Positions 24,184 through 34,558 are shown, numbered from the stretch's first letter. The stretch is 64,000 nt of DNA from Hahella sp. HN01 (GCF_018986435.1 NZ_JAHMIN010000001.1:27003-91002), one strand, 5' to 3'. Numbers and translations are program-made. Notes: generated from the letters alone by a model not told the origin.

Positions 24184-27100
24184 ATGATTAACGGTTTTTT
24201 GCTTTTTACGGTTTCCATTGCTTATATCGGCTTGCTGTTCGCCATCGCCTACGTGGGGGATCAGAGCCCGCGCATGTATGTGAACGAGCGCACCCGGGTG
24301 GCGGTGTATAGTCTTTCCTTGGCGGTTTATTGCACTTCCTGGACATTTTTTGGCGCAGTGGGCTCAGCAGCGGCGACGGGGCTTGGCTATCTTCCCATCT
24401 ACGTCGGCCCCATGCTGGTTTTAATTTTTGGGGCGCCGCTGTTATCTCGCATTATTCGCATCAGCAAACGCCACAACACCACTTCCATCGCCGACTTCAT
24501 CGCCACGCGCTATGGCAAGTCGCAGACTCTGGCCGTCATGGTCAGCATCATCGCCATTGTTGGCATCCTTCCTTACATCGCACTGCAACTTAAAGCCGTA
24601 TCCACGGGATACAACGTGCTCACTGAAGGCGCTTTGCAGCCCAACCGCGAAGCGCTGCCGCTGTTTCAGGACACTGCTTTATATATAGCCGGAGTGATGG
24701 GGTTGTTCACGATTCTGTTCGGCACCCGACATATCGATGCGACCGAGCATCACCGGGGAATGATTCAAGCGATCGCTTTTGAATCCATTATCAAGTTCAT
24801 CGCCTTTATCGCCGTGGGCATTCTGGTGTGTTTTGTAATGTTCGACGGCCTGGACGACCTTGTTCAGCGACTTGAGCAGTCAAAACAGGACGGCGCGTTC
24901 AGCTTCGGAGCCATCTCACCGAGTAACTTTCTAGTGCAGACGTTACTGGCGGCGTTCGCGATTATCTGTTTGCCGCGCCAGTTTCACGTTACAGTTGTAG
25001 AGAACTATGAGCCTCGCGATATCTATACTGCGCGCTGGGCGCTGCCGCTGTATCTGTTTTTCCTGATACTGTTTGTCATCCCCATCGCGGCGGCGGGCAT
25101 CCTGACCTACCCCAACGGCACCGTCGACCCGGATATCTTTGTGCTCAGCTTACCCGTGGTCGCGGGTCATGAATGGTTGGCGGTGCTGTCGTTCATCGGC
25201 GGTGGCTCCGCCGCCACCAGTATGGTGATTGTGTCCACCGTCACGCTCAGCACCATGTTCTGCAACGAAATTATCGTACCGTTGCTGCTGCGAATACAGG
25301 CGCTGGACCTGTCGCGCAAAAAGAATGTGCATTTCTGGTTGCTGAACATTCGCCGCGCCACCATTTTGGTCACCCTGTTAGCGGCTTTCGGCTATTACCG
25401 AATGATGGGCAGCCACTTCTCTCTGGCGTCTATTGGGTTGCTGTCTTTCGTTGCGGTAGCGCAGTTCGCTCCTGCATTGATTGGCGGGATTGTCTGGCGA
25501 CACGGCAACCGCCAGGGCGCTATTGTGGGCCTGATTTTCGGCTTCGCCACCTGGATCTACACCCTGTTGATCCCCTCGCTGATCAGTGTCAACCAGATCG
25601 ATTCCGCCTTGATCAGCACCGGCCTGTTCAGCATGGAGTGGACCCGCCCCACCGCGCTGTTCGGCCTCGACGGCATGGATACCATTACTCATGGCGCGCT
25701 CTGGAGCGTGGGCGTCAACCTATTCCTTTATATCACCGTCTCTCTGGCGACCACGCAACGGGTCATTGAGAAAATTCAGGTGGCTTCGTTTTTCGACAGC
25801 GCACAGGACGCCGGCGCCAGCCCCACTACCTGGTTGAGCGAGGCCACCATCGAAGATATTGGCGCCTTGTCTGAACGCTTTCTCGGTGAGGAACGCACGC
25901 GCGAAGCGTTACGCGATTTTTCTCGTCGCAACCGGGTCAAACTCTACCCCTCCAAGCCCGCCAGCGTGGAGTTGATCAAACACATCGAAAAACATCTGGC
26001 GAGCGCCATCGGCTCTTCTACCGCACGGGTGGTGCTGAACTCCGCCCTCAAGGGGCAGGAGATGCAGATTGAAGACGTTGTAAGCATCGTCGATGAGGCG
26101 TCACAGGTCATCAAGTTCAACCGGGAGTTGTTACAAGCCGCCATCGAAAACATGAACCTAGGCGTATCCGTGGCGGACAAGTCTCTCAATCTAGTTGCCT
26201 GGAACAGCCGCTATGTAGAGATCTTTAACTACCCCAAAGGCTTCATGCGCGTCGGCCGCCCTGTGGCGGACCTGCTGCGTTATAACCTGTTAATGAACCA
26301 CGTACCCGCTCGGCGGGCGCAAAAAATAGTCGAACGGCGTCTGCAAATGATGGCGGAAGGCCGCCCTCATGAGTACGAGCGTACGCGTCCAGACGGCACG
26401 GTCATTTTGATCCAGGGCAGCCCCATGCCGGATGGCGGCTTCGTCACTACCTTCTCCGACATCACCGGCATGCGCCGCACCGAGCTGGCGTTAAAAGAAA
26501 CCAACACCTATCTTGAGCAACGCGTCAAAGAGCGCACGGAGGAACTGTCCAAGCTGAACAAACAGTTGGTGAAAGCGAAATCCGTGGCGGAAAACGCCAA
26601 CCTGAGCAAAACCCGCTTCCTGGCGTCAGCGAGTCACGACCTGCTGCAACCGCTCAACGCCGCGCGCCTGTTCTCTTCCGCGCTCTCCAATAAAGTGAAA
26701 AACAACGAGGAATACAGTGAGTTGGTGAGCCATATCGACAGCTCTCTCAACGCTGCAGAAGAGATTCTCAGCACCTTGCTCGACATCAGCAAACTGGACG
26801 CAGGCGCTCTGGAGCCGCACTTCACCACGTTCAACATCAACGAACTGCTGCGCCACCTGAATACTGAATTTACCGTTATTGCGGCGGAGAATGGCCTGAC
26901 TATGCGCACACTGCCCAGCAATTGTTATGTCTATTCCGACCATCAGTTGCTGCGCCGGGTGATTCAGAACTTCCTGACCAACGCGATCCGCTACACCCGT
27001 CAGGGACGCATCGTCCTGGGTTGTCGCCGCCTCAAGGATCATGTGCGGATTGAAGTCTGGGATACCGGTCCCGGAATTCCGAAAGACCAGCTGGAGTCTA

Positions 27101-27693
27101 TCTTTGAGGAGTTCAAACGTCTGAATCACGGACAGACGGAAAAGAAAGGCCTGGGCCTGGGCCTGGCGATCGTCGATCGTATCTGCCGCATGCTGAATTA
27201 TCCGGTGGAAGTCCAGTCCTGGGTGGGACAGGGCAGTAAGTTCGCCGTCACTATCCCACTCGGCGTCAAACCTGTCGACAAACCCGCCGACGCCGCCAAG
27301 ACGCCACGCGCACTGGGAAGCCTGAAAGGCGTCAACATTCTCTGCATTGATAACGAACAGGTGATCCTGGACGGCATGCGCGCATTACTGGAAGGCTGGG
27401 GATGTACAGTGCGCACGGCGCGCGCTCCCGAAGCCGCCAAGACGCTATGCGCCGAACAAGCGCCAGATATTCTTTTGGCGGACTATCAGTTGGACGACGG
27501 CGAGAACGGGCTGGATACCATGGATATGCTGCAAGAGACCATGCCGACACGGCGACCTGGCGTATTGATTACGGCGCTGAATACCGATGAGGTGAAACAG
27601 GATGCGAAAGACAGGGGTTATCAGATTCTCCACAAGCCGGTGAAGCCGGCCGCGTTGAGAGCGATGATCAACAAGATGCTGGCGCGGGCCTGA
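24184..27693 (+). CDS. crbS: Hybrid sensor histidine kinase with symporter-like N-terminus (CrbS/MxtR type)
   Basis: 1169 residues. Residues ~1-510 form a 13-helix sodium/solute-symporter-like domain. A linker leads to a PAS domain (about 645-770), a coiled coil, HisKA with the phosphorylated His818 in SASHDLLQPLNA, HATPase_c (DTGPGIPKDQ, GLGLGLAI), and a C-terminal receiver with Asp1100 in LLADYQLDD. This architecture is that of CrbS (Vibrio) and MxtR (Pseudomonas), which with CrbR/ErdR switch on acetyl-CoA synthetase. The partner regulator lies 31 bases beyond its stop, convergent, and acs follows. It is divergent from the symporter operon. Confidence 0.88.
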   Translation: MINGFLLFTVSIAYIGLLFAIAYVGDQSPRMYVNERTRVAVYSLSLAVYCTSWTFFGAVGSAAATGLGYLPIYVGPMLVLIFGAPLLSRIIRISKRHNTTSIADFIATRYGKSQTLAVMVSIIAIVGILPYIALQLKAVSTGYNVLTEGALQPNREALPLFQDTALYIAGVMGLFTILFGTRHIDATEHHRGMIQAIAFESIIKFIAFIAVGILVCFVMFDGLDDLVQRLEQSKQDGAFSFGAISPSNFLVQTLLAAFAIICLPRQFHVTVVENYEPRDIYTARWALPLYLFFLILFVIPIAAAGILTYPNGTVDPDIFVLSLPVVAGHEWLAVLSFIGGGSAATSMVIVSTVTLSTMFCNEIIVPLLLRIQALDLSRKKNVHFWLLNIRRATILVTLLAAFGYYRMMGSHFSLASIGLLSFVAVAQFAPALIGGIVWRHGNRQGAIVGLIFGFATWIYTLLIPSLISVNQIDSALISTGLFSMEWTRPTALFGLDGMDTITHGALWSVGVNLFLYITVSLATTQRVIEKIQVASFFDSAQDAGASPTTWLSEATIEDIGALSERFLGEERTREALRDFSRRNRVKLYPSKPASVELIKHIEKHLASAIGSSTARVVLNSALKGQEMQIEDVVSIVDEASQVIKFNRELLQAAIENMNLGVSVADKSLNLVAWNSRYVEIFNYPKGFMRVGRPVADLLRYNLLMNHVPARRAQKIVERRLQMMAEGRPHEYERTRPDGTVILIQGSPMPDGGFVTTFSDITGMRRTELALKETNTYLEQRVKERTEELSKLNKQLVKAKSVAENANLSKTRFLASASHDLLQPLNAARLFSSALSNKVKNNEEYSELVSHIDSSLNAAEEILSTLLDISKLDAGALEPHFTTFNINELLRHLNTEFTVIAAENGLTMRTLPSNCYVYSDHQLLRRVIQNFLTNAIRYTRQGRIVLGCRRLKDHVRIEVWDTGPGIPKDQLESIFEEFKRLNHGQTEKKGLGLGLAIVDRICRMLNYPVEVQSWVGQGSKFAVTIPLGVKPVDKPADAAKTPRALGSLKGVNILCIDNEQVILDGMRALLEGWGCTVRTARAPEAAKTLCAEQAPDILLADYQLDDGENGLDTMDMLQETMPTRRPGVLITALNTDEVKQDAKDRGYQILHKPVKPAALRAMINKMLARA

Positions 27694-27724
27694 GACTCGA
27701 CTCAAACCCGCACTGGCAATTGCA

Positions 27725-28396
27725 TTAACCGGAGTGAGCGGCCTGTTGCTGCTGCTCCACTTCCATCTGCTGCACCGCGATAACCGCCTGAGTACGGTTA
27801 CGCACACCCAGTTTGCGGAACAATGCAGTGATATGCGCCTTGACGGTGGCTTCCGATACATCCAAATCATAGGCGATCTGTTTGTTCAGCATACCTTCCG
27901 TCAGCATTCCCAACACACGGAACTGCTGCGGCGTCAGGGTAGCCAGACGTTCAGAGAAGTCCGAGTGCTCCGCCTTGACGGAATCGATCTTGGCGGCGAC
28001 ATCCGCCGGCAACCAGACTTCGCCATTCAGCACCGCCTGGATCGCCTGGGAAATCTCGTCCAAAGGCGCCGACTTGGGTATAAAGCCGGAGGCGCCATAA
28101 TCGATAGCGCGGCGAATCACCTGCAACTCTTCGCTGCCGGAGACGATCACCACGGGCAGTCCCGGATATTGTCCACGCATGAACACTAATCCGGAAAAGC
28201 CATGAGCGCCCGGCATATTCAAATCAAGCAGAACCAGATCCGCATCCGGATTGGCCACCACCGCATCCTGCAGGGTTGCGATGGATTCCACCTCCACCAC
28301 GTCCACAAACCGCACCGCCTGAGTGACCGCTTGCTTGAGCGCGGCGCGAAACAGCGGATGATCATCGGCGATGATTATCTGTTGCGACATTAACAT
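27725..28396 (-). CDS. crbR: NarL/LuxR-family response regulator (CrbR/ErdR type)
   Basis: 223 residues. Receiver domain with acidic pair Asp11-Asp12, phosphoacceptor Asp58 (LVLLDLNMPGAHG) and Lys in FIPKSAP. The C-terminal LuxR helix-turn-helix carries LTPQQFRVLGMLTEGMLNKQIAYDL then VSEATVKAHI. The position between a CrbS-type kinase and acs identifies it as the CrbR/ErdR partner, which activates acs in Vibrio and Pseudomonas. Two ATG codons six bases apart follow GAGGGGGCTC; the inner one (28390) is equally plausible. The Gln-rich C-terminus (MEVEQQQQAAHSG) is a variable tail. Confidence 0.87.
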   Translation of the reverse strand: MLMSQQIIIADDHPLFRAALKQAVTQAVRFVDVVEVESIATLQDAVVANPDADLVLLDLNMPGAHGFSGLVFMRGQYPGLPVVIVSGSEELQVIRRAIDYGASGFIPKSAPLDEISQAIQAVLNGEVWLPADVAAKIDSVKAEHSDFSERLATLTPQQFRVLGMLTEGMLNKQIAYDLDVSEATVKAHITALFRKLGVRNRTQAVIAVQQMEVEQQQQAAHSG

Positions 28397-28501
28397 GAGC
28401 CCCCTCTTTCATTGCTCAGTTAAGAATTTCTGATCTATGTGCTTTTCATAGTCCTGCAACAGGGATAACGTCAACGCCGATATCATCCGGAAGACACGAC
28501 G

Positions 28502-30451
28502 CTATGGCGCTCCGACCCGATTGGCGATCAGTTCGTCAACGACGGACGGATCGGCCAGGGTCGATACGTCGCCCAGGTTGTCATGCTCATCGGCGGCGAT
28601 CTTACGCAGAATGCGCCGCATGATCTTTCCAGATCGGGTTTTCGGTAATCCCGGCGCCCACTGTATAACGTCAGGCGACGCCACAGGACCGATTTCTTTT
28701 CTCACCCACTGTCGCAACTCTTCCTTCAGGGCGTCAGTTGGCGCTTCGCTTACATTAAGCGTTATGTATACATATATGCCCTGTCCCTTGATGGCGTGCG
28801 GATATCCGACTACGGCCGCCTCCGCCACTTTGGGGTGAGAAACCAACGCACTCTCCACTTCCGCGGTTCCCATCCGGTGCCCGGACACGTTGATAACGTC
28901 ATCCACTCTGCCGGTTATCCAATAGTACCCGTCTTCATCCCTGCGCGCACCATCTCCGGTGAAATAGGCGTCGTTAAAAGTAGAGAAATAGGTCTTCACA
29001 AAGCGGTCGTGATCGCCATAGACGGTGCGCATTTGCGCCGGCCAGCTGTCTTTGATGATCAGGTTGCCCTCGCCCGCTCCAGAGATCTCATTGCCTTCGT
29101 TATCCACCAGCGCCGGCTGCACGCCAAAAAAGGGCCGTGTCGCAGAGCCGGGTTTAAGATCGTTCACCCCGGCGATAGGCGTAATCATGATGCCGCCGGT
29201 TTCGGTTTGCCACCAGGTATCCATGATCGGACAACGGGAGTCCCCCACCACCCGATAGAACCACTCCCAGGCTTCTGGATTGATAGGCTCTCCGCAGCTT
29301 CCCATCACCCGCAAAGAGCTGCGATCCGCCGCCTGGGCCAACTCATCCCCCGCCGCCATGATGGCGCGTATCGCCGTCGGCGCGGTGTAGAACAGGTTCA
29401 CTTTATGTTGCTCAACAATTCGCCAGAAGCGGGACAGGTCCGGATAGTTCGGCACGCCCTCGTAAACCAATGTGGTGGCGCCGTTGCTCAACGGGCCATA
29501 CAGCACATAACTATGGCCGGTGATCCAGCCAAAGTCGGCGGTGCACCAGAAAACATCGCCTTCCCGATAGTTAAAGACATACTGGTGAGACAACGATACA
29601 TAGGTCAGATAGCCGCCCGTGGTGTGCAACACTCCTTTGGGCGCGCCGGTGGAGCCGGAGGTGTAGAGAATAAACAGAGGATCCTCCGCATTCATCACTT
29701 CCGCCGGGCAATCGTCAGACGCTTGCGCCATGACCTCCTGGTAACACAGGTCGCGACCTTCCCGCCACGCCACATCGGCGCCAGTGCGCTTGACCACAAT
29801 GACCTTTTCCACCATATCCAGACCAGGACGCGCCAGCGCTGCGTCCACATTGGCTTTAAGCGGAATAGTTTTACCCCCGCGTAACCCTTCGTCCGCCGTA
29901 ATCACCAGTTTAGAGCGGCCATTCAATATACGACTCGCCAACGCTTCTGGAGAAAAGCCGCCAAATACCACAGAATGCACCGCGCCGATACGGGTGCAGG
30001 CCAGCATGGCCACCGCGGTTTCCGGGATCATGGGCATGTATAAGGTCACCACGTCGCCTTTAGCGACGCCCTGGGCTTTCAGTACATTAGCGAACCGGCA
30101 CACCGCCGCATGCAATTCTCGATAGCTGATATGCTTGTGCTCGTTGGGATCGTCTCCCTGCCAGATAATCGCCGTCTGGTCGCCGCGCTGCTCCAGGTGA
30201 CGGTCAAGGCAGTTATGGGAAACATTCAGATAGCCGTCTTCAAACCAGCGTATATGCACGTCCGGCGCTTGAAAGGAAGTATCTTTGACCTTACTGAAAG
30301 GCTTGAACCAGTCCAGACGCTGCGCATGTTCGGCCCAGAACTTTTCCGGCTCCGTAATCGATTGGCGATAAAGGTCCTGGTATTTCTGCTCGTCGAGAAA
30401 GGAATGTTGGATGATTTCCGCTTTGGACGAATAGATAGTAGACGCACTCAT
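28502..30451 (-). CDS. acs: Acetyl-CoA synthetase
   Basis: 649 residues, matching the usual ~650. It activates acetate to acetyl-CoA through acetyl-AMP. Motifs include the P-loop [40 protein letters not shown] and the C-terminal [11 protein letters not shown], whose lysine is the known acetylation/deacetylation control site in this family. Twenty-eight extra in-frame codons upstream have no homology, so the start is MSASTIYS. The TAGACCTTGGTATA dyad 95 bases upstream is shared with the symporter operon and suggests control by the neighbouring two-component system. Confidence 0.96.
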   Translation of the reverse strand: MSASTIYSSKAEIIQHSFLDEQKYQDLYRQSITEPEKFWAEHAQRLDWFKPFSKVKDTSFQAPDVHIRWFEDGYLNVSHNCLDRHLEQRGDQTAIIWQGDDPNEHKHISYRELHAAVCRFANVLKAQGVAKGDVVTLYMPMIPETAVAMLACTRIGAVHSVVFGGFSPEALASRILNGRSKLVITADEGLRGGKTIPLKANVDAALARPGLDMVEKVIVVKRTGADVAWREGRDLCYQEVMAQASDDCPAEVMNAEDPLFILYTSGSTGAPKGVLHTTGGYLTYVSLSHQYVFNYREGDVFWCTADFGWITGHSYVLYGPLSNGATTLVYEGVPNYPDLSRFWRIVEQHKVNLFYTAPTAIRAIMAAGDELAQAADRSSLRVMGSCGEPINPEAWEWFYRVVGDSRCPIMDTWWQTETGGIMITPIAGVNDLKPGSATRPFFGVQPALVDNEGNEISGAGEGNLIIKDSWPAQMRTVYGDHDRFVKTYFSTFNDAYFTGDGARRDEDGYYWITGRVDDVINVSGHRMGTAEVESALVSHPKVAEAAVVGYPHAIKGQGIYVYITLNVSEAPTDALKEELRQWVRKEIGPVASPDVIQWAPGLPKTRSGKIMRRILRKIAADEHDNLGDVSTLADPSVVDELIANRVGAP

Positions 30452-30545
30452 AGTCTTGCACTCTCTTCTTTTATTATTGTTGAAGCAGTATGTGTTGAGG
30501 CCTGAAGCCTTCTTTTTTCTACTCCTGCGAATCATCCCTCTGTAT

Positions 30546-30559
30546 TAGACCTTGGTATA
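30546..30559. promoter_or_regulatory. TAGACCTTGGTATA dyad upstream of acs
   Basis: Identical over 14 bases, and in the same orientation relative to the gene, to the element upstream of the DUF4212/symporter operon at 23910. Candidate binding site for the CrbR-type regulator. Confidence 0.5.
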
Positions 30560-30704
30560 TCGGCTTGTGATAAACAGCCAAAAGCAAAGGCATTCAATAG
30601 ATTGATGCCGTTACGACCTAAGTATTAAGCAATGATTTAAGACAGCAGGCGGGAAAAGATCAGAAGATAGCCGGTCGGACTCAACGATATTTCAGCCATA
30701 TCTC

Positions 30705-30722
30705 GGGGGAGTCGCCTCCCCC
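30705..30722. terminator. GC-rich hairpin after the acyl-CoA reductase gene
   Basis: GGGGGA-GTCGCC-TCCCCC, a six-base-pair stem about 50 bases beyond the reductase stop. There is no T-run in the direction of that gene, so it may stall or protect the 3' end rather than terminate. Confidence 0.35.
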
Positions 30723-30770
30723 TTTCGATGACGCTCTACACATCGATTTCGATTTACGCGCAGCCCGTCT

Positions 30771-32288
30771 TTACGCAGCGCGGCTGCGGGGTTTGGCGGC
30801 GGGCGGATTCATCTTCACCACTTTCGGCCGCAATGCGTATTTATTCAGCCCCGCCACATGGACTTCCCGCAGGTAGTGCGCCCAGTCATACATCCCGGCG
30901 TTCACCGGGAATTCGCTCTGGTCGTACTCGCCGAGACGGGTGGACAGCTCCTGCAGGCGACGGTTGCTGAAGGTATAGTTGGGAGAGGTATAGAAAGAAA
31001 ACACCTTGGACAGTTTCATGGTGGTTTCCATGTTGCTCAGCTTGCGCCCGGACGTTTTACGCCCGAACAAGCCTTGCAGACGCGAACTCCATTTCAGCAT
31101 GTGGAAGCTGATCGCCATCAAGGCATGAAACACAGTCCCTGGAATCATCACAAAGGGTTTCTTCGGCTTACGGTAAAACAGCTTGTCATGGGCCTGGTAA
31201 TTATGTTCCGCCTCTTGCTGCACATGACCGATCACCTCACGGATCTTGATCGGGTTAGCCTCACTGCTGCAGCACTGGTAAATGCGGTGCGCGCCGGAGT
31301 CCAACAACGCTTCCGTAGCGCTGAGTATGATGCTGTTGGCCACGAGGTCCGCCGGAATGATATCGATGACCGCATTCTTCTTGCCGGGAAACAAAGACAC
31401 CTTTTCTCTGGCGTAAGCAAGAATGATCGCATCCGCCACCTTGACGCCTTCAATCCAGCCAGGCACCGGCCCCTGCAGCGTACTTTCAACGATAGAAGGA
31501 CGCAGAATGGTGAGGGTTTTGCCATGCAGCTCTTTCATCAGTAACTGCTCGCCCATCCATTTAGTGAAGGTGTAAGTGTCATTCCAGCCGTATTTATTGG
31601 CTTCTTTGATGCCCAGGTCGATCAGGTCCTTTTCCCTGCTATGGTCATCCGCCGCCGCGGCGGAAACCTGCTCCACGTCCTGCAGCAAACGCGCAATCAG
31701 CGGCTCCACTTCATAATAGCCCCGCTCTGAACGCTCAATGCGCTCTCCCGCCGGACTGACGATATCCTCTTCCATCACGCCCTGATTGAAGCCGTTGACG
31801 TAGCAGGTGGATACCTGTACGACAGGACAGTCCGCCGCGCGCCGCGACAGTTCAATGATATTTTTAAGGCACAGGGTGTTAATGGTGAGAGCCTGATCCA
31901 GCGCTTCGCGGAAGTTAACGCTGGCGGCTGAATTGATAATGATGTCGATGTCCGCCGCCAGATCGGTAAAATCCTTCTCCGACAAACCAAACAGAGGCTC
32001 AGTCACCTCGCCGGTCACACAGTGGATGCGCGTTTCGCATAACTCGTCGAAACGACTTCCCTGCGATGCTTTGAGCGTATCGAAAATAGATGAGGTCGCG
32101 ATCTCATTCTGGAACCGCTTTCGCGCTGTAGGGTTCTTTGAATTCCCCCTTATCAGCAAATAAATCTTCCCGACTGTCGGAACGCTGCGCAGCAGCTTCT
32201 CCAATACCACCTTACCGACAAATCCCGTTGTCCCCGTGATCAGTACATTCTTATTTGCAAAAGCAGTTAACGTAAGTGATTGCTTCAT
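30771..32288 (-). CDS. Fatty acyl-CoA reductase (alcohol-forming type)
   Basis: 505 residues of the male-sterility/NAD_binding_4 family that reduces long-chain acyl-CoA with NADPH to fatty alcohol. The Rossmann motif GTTGFVGK is at 19-26; the YxxxK active site is YTFTKWMGE near 248; and the C-terminal FAR_C helical region follows. Length and sequence fit the single-domain bacterial enzymes of Marinobacter and Hahella (the characterised Hahella chejuensis enzyme HCH_05075 is of this kind). It would feed wax-ester or alcohol synthesis. The iron alcohol dehydrogenase and SCP2-like gene at 11-13 kb could act on the same alcohols. Confidence 0.92.
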   Translation of the reverse strand: MKQSLTLTAFANKNVLITGTTGFVGKVVLEKLLRSVPTVGKIYLLIRGNSKNPTARKRFQNEIATSSIFDTLKASQGSRFDELCETRIHCVTGEVTEPLFGLSEKDFTDLAADIDIIINSAASVNFREALDQALTINTLCLKNIIELSRRAADCPVVQVSTCYVNGFNQGVMEEDIVSPAGERIERSERGYYEVEPLIARLLQDVEQVSAAAADDHSREKDLIDLGIKEANKYGWNDTYTFTKWMGEQLLMKELHGKTLTILRPSIVESTLQGPVPGWIEGVKVADAIILAYAREKVSLFPGKKNAVIDIIPADLVANSIILSATEALLDSGAHRIYQCCSSEANPIKIREVIGHVQQEAEHNYQAHDKLFYRKPKKPFVMIPGTVFHALMAISFHMLKWSSRLQGLFGRKTSGRKLSNMETTMKLSKVFSFYTSPNYTFSNRRLQELSTRLGEYDQSEFPVNAGMYDWAHYLREVHVAGLNKYALRPKVVKMNPPAAKPRSRAA

Positions 32289-32494
32289 ATTCGCTTAGAC
32301 CTCTCTCTCCTTAAACACATTGCCGCTTGGCGTCCTAGCTTATGCGAGTCTTTTGATAATGATATTTACATTAGGTTACATCTATATGTGTGACTGTCTC
32401 CGCAATTTCCCTAACGAAGGAGCCCCGCAGCGTACCCCGTGATATATCTCACAGCAAAAATCTGACCACCTTTACAACTTGGTCACTGATTGTT

Positions 32495-33379
32495 TTACAA
32501 TCGATCGGCGAACCAATCACAAGCCAACCGGATAATCTCCACCTTCTTCTTGTCCATATGTCCTACATGACCGCTGTCAGCGACAATATGCAGCGCTTTG
32601 GTTCCCCGCAGGCTGTCATATAAAAGCTTGGCGCTGGCGGGCGGATCAACGCGGTCCTCCGCGCCATGAATCACACAAACGGGGCACTGTACATTCTTTG
32701 TGCGCCGAAATGTGTCAACGATGAAGCATTCAATGGCGCCGGGAACCGGTAAGCCTGAGTATGCCTGCACCAAATAGGGGTCGCCGACGACGGCGTCATT
32801 GATGCGCGGGTCCACCGCAGCGGGAACCGACTTCAGCGCAAAGGCGAGCGGCAGCCTGAGATCGCCAAATCCCAAGCGACGCTTGAATGATCCAACCAGA
32901 TTGGCGGTTTTAAAAAACGGCCACTGCCACCAATTCAACACGTTACGCACGGTGGCGCTCAATGTCACCAAGGCGCGCAGAGACGCGCCCTGCGCCGCCG
33001 CTTCCAATACAGCCGTACCGCCGGAAGAAAAACCCAGCGCGCCAATGCGGTGAGATTCTATTTCGCGGCGCGATTGGAGGTATTCCAGCGCTGCGACGAC
33101 ATCAGCCCGCCATGCTTGCATGCTCACATGAAAGCGGGGACCCGCCGATTCGCCATGCCCGCGCATATCCAGGGCCAAGGCCGCTACGCCGCGATGCGCA
33201 AGCGCTTCAGCCAGTTCATAAAAATGTTCTTTGTAGCCAAAGGCGCCATGACAAATGATCGCCGCAGGAAAGCGCCCTTCCCTGGCGGGCAGGAATAAGC
33301 GGCCGACCAGCTCATCTCCCTGGGAGGAAAACTGCACCGGCTCCTGCTGCACAATCGGGAGAAGGTTCTGCATATCCAT
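32495..33379 (-). CDS. Alpha/beta hydrolase
   Basis: 294 residues. The nucleophile elbow is GFSSGG (G-x-S-x-G) near residue 118, the oxyanion region is ICHGAFGYKEHFYELAEALA, the acid is in VIHGAEDRVDPPASA and the catalytic histidine is in ADSGHVGHMD near the C-terminus. So the full Ser-Asp-His triad is present, in a dienelactone-hydrolase/acyl-esterase type fold. No signal peptide. It lies between the acyl-CoA reductase and the divergent methyltransferase, so a lipid ester or thioester is a reasonable but unproven substrate. Confidence 0.85.
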   Translation of the reverse strand: MDMQNLLPIVQQEPVQFSSQGDELVGRLFLPAREGRFPAAIICHGAFGYKEHFYELAEALAHRGVAALALDMRGHGESAGPRFHVSMQAWRADVVAALEYLQSRREIESHRIGALGFSSGGTAVLEAAAQGASLRALVTLSATVRNVLNWWQWPFFKTANLVGSFKRRLGFGDLRLPLAFALKSVPAAVDPRINDAVVGDPYLVQAYSGLPVPGAIECFIVDTFRRTKNVQCPVCVIHGAEDRVDPPASAKLLYDSLRGTKALHIVADSGHVGHMDKKKVEIIRLACDWFADRL

Positions 33380-33871
33380 GCTTAAAACTTACCGTCTGGG
33401 CTGTTCGGTTGGCGGACATATGCGCAGAGACCGTCGTCAGTGAAAACCGCTTCCGCGAGTCGACGACATCGGAAACAAAAGACTGCATCATTCCCTGACT
33501 CAATCATCTGCAAATAGGATTGTTCGCACCGCTGGTTCGACTCCCAAGCCGCTGACCTTCATCTGCGCCTTCAAACCAATACGGGCGTGGCTATGTTAAG
33601 CCCTCGCCGGTAAATATTAAACAAGTTAATTAGAGCACTTACTCTTAAATGCAATACGCCAAAAGTCGCACCCGCTTAGATGCATGTGAACTTGCGCACA
33701 ACCCTCGTTAACATTGTCTTACAATCCAAATTAACCATTTGAATTTTTATGGTTTTCGCCCTCATTTCGTTAAATCGAGCAAGGTAAAAGTGAGGCCTGA
33801 CGCACAGTCTTGTTACGATAAGTTAATTTAGTATTCCCCCATAACAATAACTAACAAGGGCGAAACACAAC
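33380..33871. other. AT-rich divergent intergenic region
   Basis: 492 bases between the hydrolase (minus) and methyltransferase (plus) genes. The half nearest the methyltransferase is AT-rich and probably carries its promoter. At 33630-33645 is TTAGAGCacTTACTCT, the partner of an element at 13051. I see no gene or terminator here. Confidence 0.5.
33630..33645. promoter_or_regulatory. TTAGAGCacTTACTCT element
   Basis: Fourteen of 16 bases identical to the element upstream of the SCP2-like/alcohol dehydrogenase operon. Its position would allow control of either divergent lipid gene. Confidence 0.35.
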
Positions 33872-34558
33872 ATGACCACCAACGCAGTTGGCGTAAAGAA
33901 CGCCAGGGATAAATATCGTCTCATCGGTCCGGTCTACGACTTCCTCAGCGCGCTGTACAGCGGCAAATCCATACACCAGTGCAAGATCGGCATGATCAAT
34001 CCGGAGAACGTCAAACCCGGAGATAAAATCCTGTTCGCCGGCGTCGGACACGGCAAAGACGCCATCCATGCCGCTGAGCTGGGCGCGGAGGTCACCGTCG
34101 TTGACCTGTCCGCCACTATGCTCAGCAAGTTTCAGGATGGGCTGAACGCATCCGGCAAGCAGCACCTGAAAATCCGTCAGGTCCATAGCGACATTTTCAA
34201 ATTTAACGCGGTGGAGCACTACGACATGGTGGTCGCCAACTTTTTCCTCAATGTATTCAGTGAGAGCATGATGGAAGAAGTGTTGCGCCACTTGATTGAG
34301 CTGGCCAAACCAGGCGCCGCAATTGTGGTCGGAGACTTCGCCTTTCCTACCGGCAATATCGTATCCCGCGTATTCAAACAGGCCTACTGGTATGTCGCGG
34401 TGTCTTTGTTCTGGCTGATGGCGAATAACGCCATGCACAACATCTACAACTATCCCGAGTATATGGAGAGACAAGGGCTGGATATCCGCAGCAAAAAGTT
34501 CTTCAAGCTCCTGAACATGAATTGTTACTGGTCCGTACTCGGACGCAAACAAGCCTGA
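33872..34558 (+). CDS. Class I SAM-dependent methyltransferase, lipid-type
   Basis: 228 residues. Motif I is ILFAGVGHGKDAIHA near residue 53, followed by the acidic VTVVDLS and motif IV YDMVVANFFLNVF. The start, YRLIGPVYDFLSALYSGKSI, is like that of ubiquinone/phospholipid methyltransferases, and a hydrophobic, aromatic segment (residues ~165-190, FKQAYWYVAVSLFWLM) could sit on the membrane. It is the first gene of a two-gene operon with a DUF2156 protein, next to fatty-alcohol genes. A lipid or lipid-like acceptor is therefore likely, though not shown. Confidence 0.85.
   Translation: MTTNAVGVKNARDKYRLIGPVYDFLSALYSGKSIHQCKIGMINPENVKPGDKILFAGVGHGKDAIHAAELGAEVTVVDLSATMLSKFQDGLNASGKQHLKIRQVHSDIFKFNAVEHYDMVVANFFLNVFSESMMEEVLRHLIELAKPGAAIVVGDFAFPTGNIVSRVFKQAYWYVAVSLFWLMANNAMHNIYNYPEYMERQGLDIRSKKFFKLLNMNCYWSVLGRKQA

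Noticed and set aside
30560-30770. Sigma-54 promoter for acs
   Set aside because: No GG/GC pair with the required spacing was found on the minus strand upstream of acs.
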